Assembly: GCA_003217735.2 (NCBI GenBank) | Contig: CP031585.1 | Coordinates: 3,149,501 to 3,213,500, forward strand | Direction of reading: 5' to 3' | DNA from: Marinibacterium anthonyi | Lineage (GTDB): Bacteria; Pseudomonadota; Alphaproteobacteria; Rhodobacterales; Rhodobacteraceae | DNA length: 64,000 bases | Shown here: one piece after another, positions 26,379 through 35,500 of the stretch | Numbering within the stretch: the stretch's first letter is position 1 | Layout of the letters: every line of letters starts with the position of its first letter | Program-made: the position numbers and the translations under genes | Notes under the pieces: generated by a model | The model's database searches: none | The model's input: the letters and a program-made list of their open reading frames with translations, nothing else | What the model was told of the DNA's origin: nothing

Positions 26379-27818
26379 TCAGCCGGCGGTTTCCAGGGGG
26401 CGGAACCGCGCGGTGGCCGCGTCCCCGTTGTAATGGCGCGCCAGATCCGGCGCCTGCCGGGCCAGCGTCGCCACGCCCTGAAGGATCCGGTCGACCTGCG
26501 CATCGCTGTGCAGATAGCTGAGATTGAGGCGCACCCAGCCGGGCCGGTCAAGCTCGTGCCCGTCTGCGAGCCGCAGAAAGATCTCTTCGGACGCCTCGTG
26601 ATCCAGACCGAGCAGTCGATGGGCATATGGACCGGCACAGGCGCACCCTCCGCGCGCCTGGATGCCGCGCATGTCACTGAGCATCCGGGTAAAAAGCTGA
26701 TGATGCACATACCCGCCACCCGGCGCCCGGACGCGGAAGGAAAAGATCGGCAATGCCCTGGCCTGGGCATTTCCCAGCAATTCCAGTTCGGGCACGTCGC
26801 CCCATGCGGCAAGGGCCCGTTGCCGCAGCGCATCGTCGCGCGTGGCGATGGCGTCGGTGCCGACAGCCTCCTTCACCAGCATCGCCAGCGCGGCGCGGAT
26901 ATCGCCCACGACATTGGGCGTCCCGGCCTCCTCGCGCGCCTCGATGCTGGCGGAATACGCATGCCCCCAGGGCGAGACAAAGCGCACGGATCCACCGCCC
27001 GGAGAGGTCGGGCCAACCCGGCGGGACAGCCCATCGCGCACGATCAGGATCCCGGTCGACCCCGGCCCGCCGGCGAACTTGTGCGGGGAAAACACGATGG
27101 CATCCTTGGCCGTCCCGCCGCGCCCCATGTCGATGGGCACATAAGGCGCGCCCGCCGCGTAATCCCAGACCGCCAGCGCGCCGGCGGCCTTGACCTGGCG
27201 CGTCACGGCGTCGGTGTCGGTGAGGATGCCGGTGACGTTGGAGGCCGCGGAAAAGGCCGCGATCACCAGATCAGCGCGCCTGGCATCGGCCAGCGCCGCC
27301 GTCAGCTCTTCGGGATCGGGGCCGCCGGTCGCAGCCTCGGGCACCTCGACCACATCGGCCCCGCTTTCGCGCCAGGGCAGGATGTTGGAATGATGTTCAT
27401 AAGGCCCGATCAGCACGACCGCCTTGCCGCCGCGCGCCACGATCCCGGTGATATCCAGAAGCCCCACGATCCGGTTCACGCCGCTGGTGGCGCCCGAGCC
27501 GGTAAAGATCACGTGGCCATCCGGCCCGCATCCGGTCATTCGCGCGATCTCGGCCCGCGCGGATTCGCGCATGGTGGTCATCGCGGCGCCACAGAACGAC
27601 GCCTCGGTATGGCTGTTGGCGTAAAACGGCAGCACGCGGTCGGCGACGAAATCCTCGACCTGCCGCAGGGCACGGCCCGACGCGGTGTAATCGGCATAAA
27701 GCAGGCGCTGCGTGCCGAACGGCGATGGCAGCGCAATGTCGTCTCCGATCAGGCCGCCGCGGAGAAAGGGGATGATGTCTGGCCTTCGCAGGGTGTCGCG
27801 GAAGGGGGCGAATGGCAT
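26379..27818 (-). CDS. Aminotransferase class V / cysteine-desulfurase-like PLP enzyme
   Basis: 479 residues, type I PLP fold. The Schiff-base lysine lies in VFSPHKFAGGPGSTGILI; the upstream Asp of the cofactor pocket is in AVWDYAAGAPYVPIDM, and EHHSNILPW is the conserved substrate loop. A cysteine-rich stretch GGCACAGPYAHRLLG near residue 405 could supply a catalytic loop like that of cysteine desulfurases, but no ISC or SUF genes are near, so it may be a lyase or desulfurase acting in the same catabolic set as the flavin monooxygenase. The ribosome-binding site is weak. First gene of the minus-strand trio, divergent from an Lrp regulator. Confidence 0.87.
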   Translation of the reverse strand: MPFAPFRDTLRRPDIIPFLRGGLIGDDIALPSPFGTQRLLYADYTASGRALRQVEDFVADRVLPFYANSHTEASFCGAAMTTMRESARAEIARMTGCGPDGHVIFTGSGATSGVNRIVGLLDITGIVARGGKAVVLIGPYEHHSNILPWRESGADVVEVPEAATGGPDPEELTAALADARRADLVIAAFSAASNVTGILTDTDAVTRQVKAAGALAVWDYAAGAPYVPIDMGRGGTAKDAIVFSPHKFAGGPGSTGILIVRDGLSRRVGPTSPGGGSVRFVSPWGHAYSASIEAREEAGTPNVVGDIRAALAMLVKEAVGTDAIATRDDALRQRALAAWGDVPELELLGNAQARALPIFSFRVRAPGGGYVHHQLFTRMLSDMRGIQARGGCACAGPYAHRLLGLDHEASEEIFLRLADGHELDRPGWVRLNLSYLHSDAQVDRILQGVATLARQAPDLARHYNGDAATARFRPLETAG

Positions 27819-28247
27819 GGGGTGGTCCGGATCATGATCAAAAAGAAGGACGGGGCGGAATTGCGGCCTTTGGCCTCTCCGCACCCGGTAGATTGAGAGT
27901 ATCCAAGGATCGGCGGCATGGGTTTGCGTAGATCGGCCGGAAACGCTGTTGATTTGTGCGTGGGCCGCGCGAAAGCCGAAGACCGGTCAAACCAGTCGCA
28001 GCGCGCCTGACGCGGCGGCGTCCGCGACCTGGTGCGACTCGGCGCCCCACCATCGCGCCCCGGGCCCCGGGCTTCTGCGGTCCGTTCTGCGCAAAATCTG
28101 TGCATTGGCCCCGCCCGCGGCGACGATCTGTTGCATCAAACCGGCCAACCACGCCGTCGACCGGGTTTAATGCTGGTGGGAATACGCCAGAGACGTAGCG
28201 TCAACCAAGGGATGGAGAGGCCGGAACCACGTAAGAGGCTGCGCCCG
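27819..28247. other. Divergent intergenic region, aminotransferase / Lrp
   Basis: 429 bp with no convincing gene on either strand. It should hold the promoters of the class V aminotransferase (minus) and the Lrp-family gene (plus). A near-palindrome TGCGCAAAATCTGTGCA lies at about 28087-28103, and a GC palindrome CCCGGGCCCCGGG near 28061-28073. Lrp proteins usually bind their own promoters. Confidence 0.5.
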
Positions 28248-28709
28248 ATGATCGACGACAGAGACCGTAAGCTGTTGGCATTGCTGCAAGAAGATGCCGA
28301 ATTGCCCGTCAATGACATGGCCGAACGGGTGGCCCTGTCCGTATCCGCCTGCTGGCGGCGGATCCGGCGGCTGACCTCGGATGGCTATATCATGCGACGT
28401 GTGGCGATCCTGGATCGGCGCAAGATGCAGGTGCCAACGACCATCTACGTGCTGATCCGCACCTCCGATCATTCCACCACCTGGCTCGAGAACTTCCGCT
28501 CCGCTGTCTCCGACATCCCCGAAATCGTCGAGGCGTATCGGCTGACCGGCAACATCGACTACCTGCTCAAGGTCATCCTGCCGGATGTCGAACACTGGGA
28601 CATCATCTACAAGCGGCTGGTATCGCGTGTGAATTTCTTCGACGTCTCGTCCTATATCTCGATGGAAGAGGTCAAGAGCACAGGCCAGATCCCGATCAAC
28701 TATGTCTGA
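28248..28709 (+). CDS. Lrp/AsnC-family transcriptional regulator
   Basis: 153 residues. N-terminal AsnC-type helix-turn-helix (DRDRKLLALLQEDAELPVNDMAERVALSVSACWRRIRRLTSDGYI), then the RAM ligand domain (about 65-145) with TGNIDYLLKVILPDVEHWDIIYKRL. Family members respond to amino acids. The start ATG at 28248 has AAGAGG upstream; an earlier ATG at 28212 has its site too close. Its divergent neighbour is the aminotransferase; downstream on the same strand is the flavoprotein/reductase/importer operon. Either or both may be its targets. Confidence 0.93.
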   Translation: MIDDRDRKLLALLQEDAELPVNDMAERVALSVSACWRRIRRLTSDGYIMRRVAILDRRKMQVPTTIYVLIRTSDHSTTWLENFRSAVSDIPEIVEAYRLTGNIDYLLKVILPDVEHWDIIYKRLVSRVNFFDVSSYISMEEVKSTGQIPINYV

Positions 28710-29066
28710 CAGACGCCCGATCCCCGGCCAGGCAATACCCGGCACGGCGATGCCCGATGCCGCACGCCCTTTGACGCACTGCGGCACCGCCCTGGCCCCG
28801 CGCGCGCCTGTCTTCCGCGATTCCCCCGCGTCAAGCGCCCGGTTTGATCAATCGCCGGGCCTCGCGCAAAATCCGGTCGTCCGCACGCCGCTCTGTCGAA
28901 TTCTGCGGGTGCAAAATCACGCCGCCCGCGCCGAGGACGCGCCAAAATTGCTTCACGCCAAGGGTAGGCTGATCGACATGAATGGTGCGCGCGGGCCGAT
29001 GGGGAGGCGGTGCTCACTCTCCGGCCGCGCGGACCCGGACATCACTACGCAGGAAGCGAGACCAAC
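28710..29066. other. Intergenic region upstream of the flavoprotein operon
   Basis: 357 bp with no supported gene. It contains repeated CAAAAT-type AT-rich words (GCAAAAT at 28866 and 28911, CCAAAATT at about 28942) in an otherwise GC-rich stretch, a possible Lrp binding array, and AGGAAGCGAG just before the downstream ATG. Confidence 0.4.
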
Positions 29067-30512
29067 ATGACTGCATTCGCCGCGCCCAGCGACCTTCCGA
29101 TACCCGACGGGCTGGCCACCGACCTTGAACGCCTGGGATTTCCGCGCAAGGACTGGACCGCGCCCAGAACAGCGCCCGACGGCAAGCCGATGCTGGACGT
29201 GCTGGTCATCGGCGCCGGCCAGTTCGGCACCGGCATCGGCGCGGCGCTGAAATTCAGCGGCATCCGCAACTTCGTGATCATCGACCGCGAACCCGAAGGC
29301 CGCGAAGGTCCGTGGGTCACCTATGCGCGCATGCCGACGCTGCGATCGCCCAAGCACCTGCCGGGCATCTGCTTCGGCATCCCCCGCCTGACCTTCCAAA
29401 GCTGGTACCGCGCCGCCCGGGGCGATGCCGCGTGGGAGGCGATGTACAAGATCCCCAACCAGGACTGGCAGGATTACATCCTGTGGGTGCGCACCGCGCT
29501 GGACCTGCCGGTGCGCAACAACGCCGACGCGGTCGATCTGCGCCCGGCCCCCGATCACGTGGCCGTGGTGCTGAAGGACGGCGAAACGCTTTATGCCAAG
29601 CACGTCATCGTCGCCTCGGGCCGCTCGGGCACGGGCGGCTGGGCGACGGTGCCGGGCGTGTCGCCCGACCTGGGCCCGGACCGGATCGCCCACACGATGC
29701 ACGACATCGACTTCGACGCGCTGAAGGGCAGGAAGGTCGCCATCCTGGGCGTCGGGTCCTCGGGTTTCGACAACGCGGCGACGGCGCTGGAACATGGCGC
29801 GGCCTCGGTCGATGTCTTTGCCCGCCGCCCGGCGCTGCCGCAGCTGAACAAGGGCCGTCCGTCCAGCGGGCTGGGGTTCCTGGAGGGCTGGCAATACCTG
29901 CCCGACGCCGACCGCTGGCGGCTGGGGGTCTACCTGGACCTGATGACCGGCGTCCCCCCGCACGAGACGCTGCTGCGCTGCCTCGCCAATCCGGGGATGA
30001 CGGTGCATTTCAACACCCGGTTCCGCACCGCCACGCCCACCGATACCGGTGTGCATATCGACATCGAAAACGCGCCGTCGGGCGATTATGACTTCCTGAT
30101 CCTGGGCACCGGCTTTCGCGTCGATCTGGCGGCCGAACCGCTGTTCGCCTCGATCTATCCCAGCATCAAGCTGTGGAAAGACGCCTATACCCCGCCCGAA
30201 GACCTGCAGCGGCCGCACCTGGGCCTGCAGCCCTACGTGGGCGACGGGTTCGAACTGCTGTCCAAGGACGGCGCGGCGCTGGACCGGATCCACCTGTTCA
30301 ACACCGCCACATACATGAGCGCGGGCAGCATGGCCGCAGATGTGCCGTCGCTGGACATCGCGCCCGAACGGCTGGTCACCGCCATCAGCCGCCGGCTGTT
30401 CGCCGAGGATTTCGAACCGATCTTCGACGCGCTGAAGGCCTGGGAAGACGAACACGAGCTGGAAACCACGCCCTTCTACGCCCCCGAACACGTCAACACG
30501 CCAACCCGCTGA
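29067..30512 (+). CDS. FAD/NAD(P)-dependent flavoprotein monooxygenase-like
   Basis: 481 residues with two Rossmann motifs: LVIGAGQFGTGIGAA near residues 46-60 for FAD, and VAILGVGSSGFDNAAT near 228-243 for NADPH. Between them are YARMPTLRSPKHLPG and HVIVASGRSGTGG, and later FLILGTGFRVDLA (ATG-type motif). This layout is that of flavin-containing or SidA/PvdA-like N-hydroxylating monooxygenases. The start ATG follows AGGAAGCGAG. It is directly followed by an aldo/keto reductase and a branched-chain-type importer, so it may oxidise the imported nitrogen compound. The substrate is unknown. Confidence 0.85.
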   Translation: MTAFAAPSDLPIPDGLATDLERLGFPRKDWTAPRTAPDGKPMLDVLVIGAGQFGTGIGAALKFSGIRNFVIIDREPEGREGPWVTYARMPTLRSPKHLPGICFGIPRLTFQSWYRAARGDAAWEAMYKIPNQDWQDYILWVRTALDLPVRNNADAVDLRPAPDHVAVVLKDGETLYAKHVIVASGRSGTGGWATVPGVSPDLGPDRIAHTMHDIDFDALKGRKVAILGVGSSGFDNAATALEHGAASVDVFARRPALPQLNKGRPSSGLGFLEGWQYLPDADRWRLGVYLDLMTGVPPHETLLRCLANPGMTVHFNTRFRTATPTDTGVHIDIENAPSGDYDFLILGTGFRVDLAAEPLFASIYPSIKLWKDAYTPPEDLQRPHLGLQPYVGDGFELLSKDGAALDRIHLFNTATYMSAGSMAADVPSLDIAPERLVTAISRRLFAEDFEPIFDALKAWEDEHELETTPFYAPEHVNTPTR

Positions 30513-30520
30513 GGTCCGCC

Positions 30521-31516
30521 ATGGACGCCAAAGTCACCCCATTCCCCCGCCGCCTTGGCACGTCGGACCTGCATGTGGCGCCGATTGCCTTCGGCTGTTC
30601 GGTCTTTGGCTGGACCGCGGACGAGACGATGTCGCACCGCCTGCTGGACGCCTTCACCGACCGTGGCTTCAACATGATCGACACGGCGGATGTCTATTCC
30701 TTCTGGCTGCCGGGCAATTCGGGCGGTGAATCCGAAACGACGATCGGCAGGTGGCTGAAGGCATCGGGCAAGCGCGACAAGGTCGTCATCGCGACGAAAT
30801 GCGGATCGCCGCGCACGCCGGGCGGCGGCAACCTCAGCGCCGCCTACATCCTGAAGTCGGTCGAAGGCAGCCTGAAGCGTCTGGGCGTCGATCACATCGA
30901 CCTGTACCAGGCCCACCGCGACGACCTGCTGACCCAGCCAGACGAGATGCTGGGCGCCTATGACAAGCTGATCCGGGACGGCAAGGTCCGCCATATCGGG
31001 GCGTCGAACTTCCTGTATCCGCGCCTGAAACAATCGCTGGATCATGCCGAAGGCCACGGTCTGCCCAGGTTCCAGACGCTTCAGCCGCCCTACAACCTTT
31101 ATGACCGCGACACCTATGAATGGGCCTTCGAAGGCTCGCTGGCGGACCTTTGCGCCGAACGCCAGGTGTCGGCGATCCCGTATTTCTCGCTGGCCAGCGG
31201 TTTCCTGACCGGCAAGTACCGCGCCCCCGAGGATACCGCCAGGAACCGCGCGCGCGGCGGCGATGTCGAGAAATACCTCAACCCAAAGGGCTACCGCATC
31301 CTGGCCGCACTGGATCGCGCGGCCGAGGCGACGGGCGCCACGCTGGCGCAGATCTCGCTGGCCTGGCTGATGGCGCAGCCCACCGTGGCGGCGGCGATCA
31401 CATCGGCGACCAGCCTTGAACAACTGGATGACCTGCTGGGCGCGGCCGAGATCGTGCTGGACGCAGAAACCCTGGCCGACCTGACGGCGGCCGGAACCAA
31501 CCAATCACAGAGCTGA
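30521..31516 (+). CDS. Aldo/keto reductase
   Basis: 331 residues, TIM-barrel NADPH-dependent reductase. Catalytic residues in standard places: Asp55 and Tyr59 in DTADVY, Lys93 in ATKCG and His132 in YQAHRDD. The cofactor-binding region near the C-terminus reads AITSATSLEQLDDLLGA. It starts eight bases after the flavoprotein stop with GAGG in the overlap, so the two are co-translated. It would reduce an aldehyde or ketone, possibly a product of the flavoprotein. Confidence 0.93.
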   Translation: MDAKVTPFPRRLGTSDLHVAPIAFGCSVFGWTADETMSHRLLDAFTDRGFNMIDTADVYSFWLPGNSGGESETTIGRWLKASGKRDKVVIATKCGSPRTPGGGNLSAAYILKSVEGSLKRLGVDHIDLYQAHRDDLLTQPDEMLGAYDKLIRDGKVRHIGASNFLYPRLKQSLDHAEGHGLPRFQTLQPPYNLYDRDTYEWAFEGSLADLCAERQVSAIPYFSLASGFLTGKYRAPEDTARNRARGGDVEKYLNPKGYRILAALDRAAEATGATLAQISLAWLMAQPTVAAAITSATSLEQLDDLLGAAEIVLDAETLADLTAAGTNQSQS

Positions 31517-31571
31517 TCAAATCAGCCGTTTAACACCGCAGTCCAATCAACTGAAAAGACAGGGAAAGAAC

Positions 31572-32711
31572 ATGAAGAACATCACTCCACCCCTCCTTAC
31601 GCGGCGCGGCCTCGGTGGTCTGGCGCTTGGCCTGGCGCTGGCCGGCGCGGCCTATGCCGAAGATGCGATCACCATCGGCATCACCGGCCCCAAGACCGGA
31701 CCGGCGGCGCAATACGGCCAGGCCTGGGTCGAAGGGTTCGACCTGGCGCTGAAGTCGATCAACGAGAACGGCGGCATCAATGGCACGCCGCTGCAATACG
31801 ACTTCGAGGACAGCCAGAACGACCCGCGCCAGACCGTGGCCATCGCGCAGAAGTTCATCAACGATCCCAAGATCGTCGTTGAAGTCGGAGATTTCTCGTC
31901 GACTTCTTCCATGGCCGCGTCACCGCTGTATCAGCGCGCGGGCCTGGTGCAGTTCGGCTTCACCAATTCGCACCCCGACTTCACCAAGGCGGGCGATTAC
32001 ATCTGGTCGTCGTCGATCCCCCAAAGCCAGGAACAGCCGCTGCTGGCCGATTTCGCCTACAATGGGCTGGGCATGCGCAAGGTCGCCGTGCTGCACCTGA
32101 ACACCGACTGGGGCACCACCGCCAAGAACCTGTTTGTCGAGAACTTCGAGAAACTGGGAGGCGAAGTGGTGGCCGCCGAAGGCTACCTGCCGGACGAGAA
32201 GGACTTTCGCGCCACGCTGACCCGGATCAAGTCGGCCGCGCCCGACGGGATCATGATGGAAAGCTATTATCCCGACGCCGCGCTGATCGCGCGCCAGCTG
32301 AAGGATTCCGGCTTCGACGTGCCGGTGCTGGGCGTCGGGTCGATCTATTCGCCCGACTTCGTCAAGCTGGCCGGTGACGCCAGCGAAGGCGTCTACACCA
32401 CCGCCTATTTCTCGCCCAGCTTTCCCCGGGCCGAGGTGCAGGATTTCGTCAAGTCGTTCGAGGAGACCTATGGCCACGAGCCCAACAGCTTCAACGCCAT
32501 GGCCTATGACACGATGAACATCCTGGCGGCGGTGATGCGCCAATACGGCACCACCCGCGAAGACATCAAGGAGGGCCTGGGCAAGATATCGGGCCTGCCG
32601 GCGGTGATGTTCCCGGAAATCTCGTTCGATCCGGACACCCGCCGCGTGTCGGGCCCGGTGATCACGCCGCTGGTCGTCAAGGACGGCAAGTTCGTCATCG
32701 TCGAAGAATAA
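31572..32711 (+). CDS. Branched-chain-type ABC importer, substrate-binding protein
   Basis: 379 residues, periplasmic binding protein type I. Signal region with an Arg pair (TRRGLGGLALGLALAGAAYA) and cleavage near residue 29. The mature part opens DAITIGITGPKTGPAAQYGQAWVEGFDLAL and continues with EVGDFSSTSSMAASPLYQRAGLVQFG, the usual Leu/Ile/Val and amide/urea binder layout. The ATG follows AGGGAAAG. Fourth of seven genes in the plus-strand operon. The real ligand could be a branched-chain amino acid, short amide, urea or, given the neighbouring rut genes, a pyrimidine breakdown product. Confidence 0.93.
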   Translation: MKNITPPLLTRRGLGGLALGLALAGAAYAEDAITIGITGPKTGPAAQYGQAWVEGFDLALKSINENGGINGTPLQYDFEDSQNDPRQTVAIAQKFINDPKIVVEVGDFSSTSSMAASPLYQRAGLVQFGFTNSHPDFTKAGDYIWSSSIPQSQEQPLLADFAYNGLGMRKVAVLHLNTDWGTTAKNLFVENFEKLGGEVVAAEGYLPDEKDFRATLTRIKSAAPDGIMMESYYPDAALIARQLKDSGFDVPVLGVGSIYSPDFVKLAGDASEGVYTTAYFSPSFPRAEVQDFVKSFEETYGHEPNSFNAMAYDTMNILAAVMRQYGTTREDIKEGLGKISGLPAVMFPEISFDPDTRRVSGPVITPLVVKDGKFVIVEE

Positions 32712-32717
32712 GTCCCA

Positions 32718-32746
32718 CCGGGGCGGCGCCCAAGGGCGCCCCCTCT
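32718..32746 (+). terminator. Intercistronic stem-loop after the binding-protein gene
   Basis: GGCGCCC / GGGCGCC core (32725-32731 and 32734-32740) with extra G-C pairs around it, followed by CTCTT. It lies between the binding-protein and permease genes, the same place as the hairpins in the two peptide-transporter operons. Confidence 0.5.
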
Positions 32747-32798
32747 TGCCCGCGGACGGGTGTCCCTGCCCGACCGTCTTTGCGGAGCCCGCACCAGA

Positions 32799-34631
32799 AT
32801 GCTAGACTTCATCCAGAGCGCCTGGCTCGATTTCACGATCGCCGGCGTGGTCATCGGGTCGATCTATGCGCTGATGGCCGTAGGCCTTGCGCTGATCTTC
32901 GGCGTGTCCAACCTGATCAACTTTGCCCATGGCGCCGTGTTCACGGTCGGGTCCTACATCGGCTGGACCTGCCTGATGGGCCTGGGCCTGCCGCTGGGCG
33001 TCACCATTGTCATTGTCGCGGTCGGCGGCGGCGCCATCGGCGCGCTGATCGAATGGCTGGCGATCCGGCCGCTGAACCGGCAGTCGCGCATCGCGCCCCT
33101 GCTGGCCACAATCGGCGTCGGCCTGATCCTCGACCAGCTGATCCACATCATCTTCTCGCCCACGCCAAGGCCCTTGTCGGCCAACCTGCCCGGCTGGCGG
33201 ATCCCGCTGGGCTCGGGCACCATCGGGACGCTGGATATCGTGATCTTCGTGACGGGTGTCTTGTCGGCCGCGCTGCTCTATGCGTTCCTGTTTCACACCA
33301 AGATCGGCATGGCCGTACGCGCCACCGCGCAGGATGACGACGCCGCCAAGCAGATGGGCGTGAACATCAACAAGGTGAACATGACCGTCTTCGCCGTGGC
33401 CGGCGCGCTTGGCGCCATCGCGGGGCTGCTGGTCGGTCTGTACTACAACAGCATCGATCCCAACACGTCGTTCCAGATCATGCTGAAGGGCATGGTGGCC
33501 ATCGTCATCGGCGGCATGGCCAACGTGCCGGGCGCCATCGGCGGCGGCCTCATCCTGGGGCTGATCGAAAGCTACGGCATCGCGTTCTTCGGCGCCAGCT
33601 ACCGCGATCTGTTCGCCTTCGCCGTCCTGCTGCTGATGCTTCTGCTCAAGCCCAACGGTTTGTTCGCCAAGGCGCGCGAACGCCAGGCGGAACCCATGAC
33701 CGGCACCTTCGTCACCCGCAACACGCCGGTGAAGATCCCGAAATGGCTGATGGGCATCATGATCGCGGTGGCGGTGGTGATCCCGCTGGTCGGGCAACCC
33801 TACATCACCCAGGTCATGACCAACGCCTACCTTTACGCGCTGGCCGGCATCTCGCTGACGCTGGTGGCCGGGACCGTGGGCATGATCTCGATCGGGCACG
33901 CGGCGCTTCTGGCGATCGGGGCCTATGCCTCGGCGCTGATGACGATGAAGGGGCTGCCCGTGGCGCTGGGTCTGGTGCTGGCGGGCTTCGTGACGGCGAT
34001 CATCGGCACGGCGCTGGCCTACCCCGCCTTCCGCCTGCGCGGCCATTACGTGTCGATCGGCACGCTGGCCCTGGGGCAGATCGTGGCGCTGGTGATCCTG
34101 AACTGGACCTCGGTCACCAACGGGTCGATGGGCCTTTACGGGATCCCGCCGCTGGATTTCTTCGGCATCCCGCTGTTTTCCAACCGCGCGATGTACTGGT
34201 TCGTTCTGGCGCTGGTAATCATCGCGGGGCTCTTGCAGTCGCGCCTGCTGTCTTCGCACCTGGGCCGCACCTGGCGGGCGATCCGCGACGACACCGTCGC
34301 GGCCGAAACCTATGGCGTGGCGTCCAACTACTACAAGGGGCTGGCCTTCGGGTTCGCCGGCTTCATCGCCGGCATCTCGGGCGCGGTGACCGCACATCAG
34401 TTCAGCTACATCAACTACGACACCTTCAACCTTCTGATTTCCGTCCTGATCCTGACCATCGCGATCCTTGGCGGCCTTGGAAACATCACCGGCGCGGTGC
34501 TGGGCGCGATCCTTGTCGCGGCATTGCCGGAAATGTTCCGGGCGCTGGCCGAATACCGCATGATGTTCTACGGCGTCGCCCTGATCCTGCTGATCCGGTT
34601 CCGGCCACAGGGCCTGCTGGGGAGCGGCTGA
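32799..34631 (+). CDS. Fused branched-chain-type ABC permease (LivH-LivM)
   Basis: 610 residues that join two permeases usually made as separate proteins. Residues 1-295 are LivH-like (IYALMAVGLALIFGVSNLINFAHGA, then ATAQDDDAAKQMGVNINKVN). A short linker (about 296-320, with RNTPVKIPKW) leads to a LivM-like half (YALAGISLTLVAGTVGMISIGHAALLAIGAYASAL, AIRDDTVAAETYGV, ending RFRPQGLLG). About 16-18 membrane segments in total. Start: a GTG at 32760 is in frame, but the ATG at 32799 begins the normal LivH N-terminus. Its stop lies two bases before the LivG start. Confidence 0.92.
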   Translation: MLDFIQSAWLDFTIAGVVIGSIYALMAVGLALIFGVSNLINFAHGAVFTVGSYIGWTCLMGLGLPLGVTIVIVAVGGGAIGALIEWLAIRPLNRQSRIAPLLATIGVGLILDQLIHIIFSPTPRPLSANLPGWRIPLGSGTIGTLDIVIFVTGVLSAALLYAFLFHTKIGMAVRATAQDDDAAKQMGVNINKVNMTVFAVAGALGAIAGLLVGLYYNSIDPNTSFQIMLKGMVAIVIGGMANVPGAIGGGLILGLIESYGIAFFGASYRDLFAFAVLLLMLLLKPNGLFAKARERQAEPMTGTFVTRNTPVKIPKWLMGIMIAVAVVIPLVGQPYITQVMTNAYLYALAGISLTLVAGTVGMISIGHAALLAIGAYASALMTMKGLPVALGLVLAGFVTAIIGTALAYPAFRLRGHYVSIGTLALGQIVALVILNWTSVTNGSMGLYGIPPLDFFGIPLFSNRAMYWFVLALVIIAGLLQSRLLSSHLGRTWRAIRDDTVAAETYGVASNYYKGLAFGFAGFIAGISGAVTAHQFSYINYDTFNLLISVLILTIAILGGLGNITGAVLGAILVAALPEMFRALAEYRMMFYGVALILLIRFRPQGLLGSG

Positions 34632-34633
34632 CA

Positions 34634-35500
34634 ATGACCAATCCACTACTGACCGCCACCGGCATCACGCGGCGCTTCGGCGGCATCACGGCGGTCGACC
34701 ATGTCGACCTGCACGTGGCCGAGGGCGAATTCCTGTCGGTGATCGGGCCCAATGGCGCGGGCAAGACGACGCTGTTCAACCTGATCTCCGGCCAGGACCG
34801 GATGGATGAAGGCAAGGTGATGCTGGACGGCACCGACATCACCAATTTCTCGCCCCATAGAATGGCCGAGATCGGTATGGCGCGCACCTTCCAGCATGGC
34901 CGCGTCTTCGGCAACCTGACGGTGATGGACAACGTCCTGATCGGTTGCCACACGCGGCTGAAGGCGGCGCGGTCGACCACGCCGGTCATCGCCCCGCTGG
35001 TCGAGATCCTCAAGGCGCTGATCCAGCCCAAGTCGGTGCGCGACGAGGAAGAGGCCATGCGCGCCGAGGTGCGCGAGATCGTGGCGACCTTTGGCGAACG
35101 GCTGACGCCGCGCATCGACCAGCCGACCTATTCGCTGTCCTACGCGAACCGCCGCCGGGTCGAGATCGCGCGCGCCCTCGCCCTGAGGCCGCGCATCCTG
35201 ATCCTGGACGAACCTACAGCCGGGATGAACGAAAGCGAAACCGCCGAGATGCAGGCGATCATCGGCGAGCTGAAGGCGCAGGGGCGGACGATCCTGCTGA
35301 TCGAACACAAGCTGAACATGGTCATGCAATTGTCGGACCGGGTGATGGCGATGGACAACGGAACGGTCATTTCCGAAGGAACGCCATCGCAGGTGCGCAA
35401 CGATCCCAAGGTGATCGAGGCCTACCTGGGCCATTCCACCATCGGCGGGGATGAGCCGGCAGAGGCAGACCTGATGCCCGCCATGGGAGGTGCGCAATGA
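34634..35500 (+). CDS. livG: Branched-chain-type ABC ATPase, LivG-like
   Basis: 288 residues. Walker A GPNGAGKTT near residue 40, Q-loop TFQHGRVFGNLTV, Walker B ILILDEPTAGMNESE, H-loop IEHKLN. The signature motif departs from LSGGQ and reads LSYANRRRVEIA, close to the LAYGQQRR form of LivG proteins but with Gly-Gln replaced by Ala-Asn. The C-terminal extension after AYLGH is longer than in E. coli LivG (about 24 residues). It begins 2 bases after the permease stop and overlaps the next ATPase by 4 bases. Confidence 0.93.
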   Translation: MTNPLLTATGITRRFGGITAVDHVDLHVAEGEFLSVIGPNGAGKTTLFNLISGQDRMDEGKVMLDGTDITNFSPHRMAEIGMARTFQHGRVFGNLTVMDNVLIGCHTRLKAARSTTPVIAPLVEILKALIQPKSVRDEEEAMRAEVREIVATFGERLTPRIDQPTYSLSYANRRRVEIARALALRPRILILDEPTAGMNESETAEMQAIIGELKAQGRTILLIEHKLNMVMQLSDRVMAMDNGTVISEGTPSQVRNDPKVIEAYLGHSTIGGDEPAEADLMPAMGGAQ

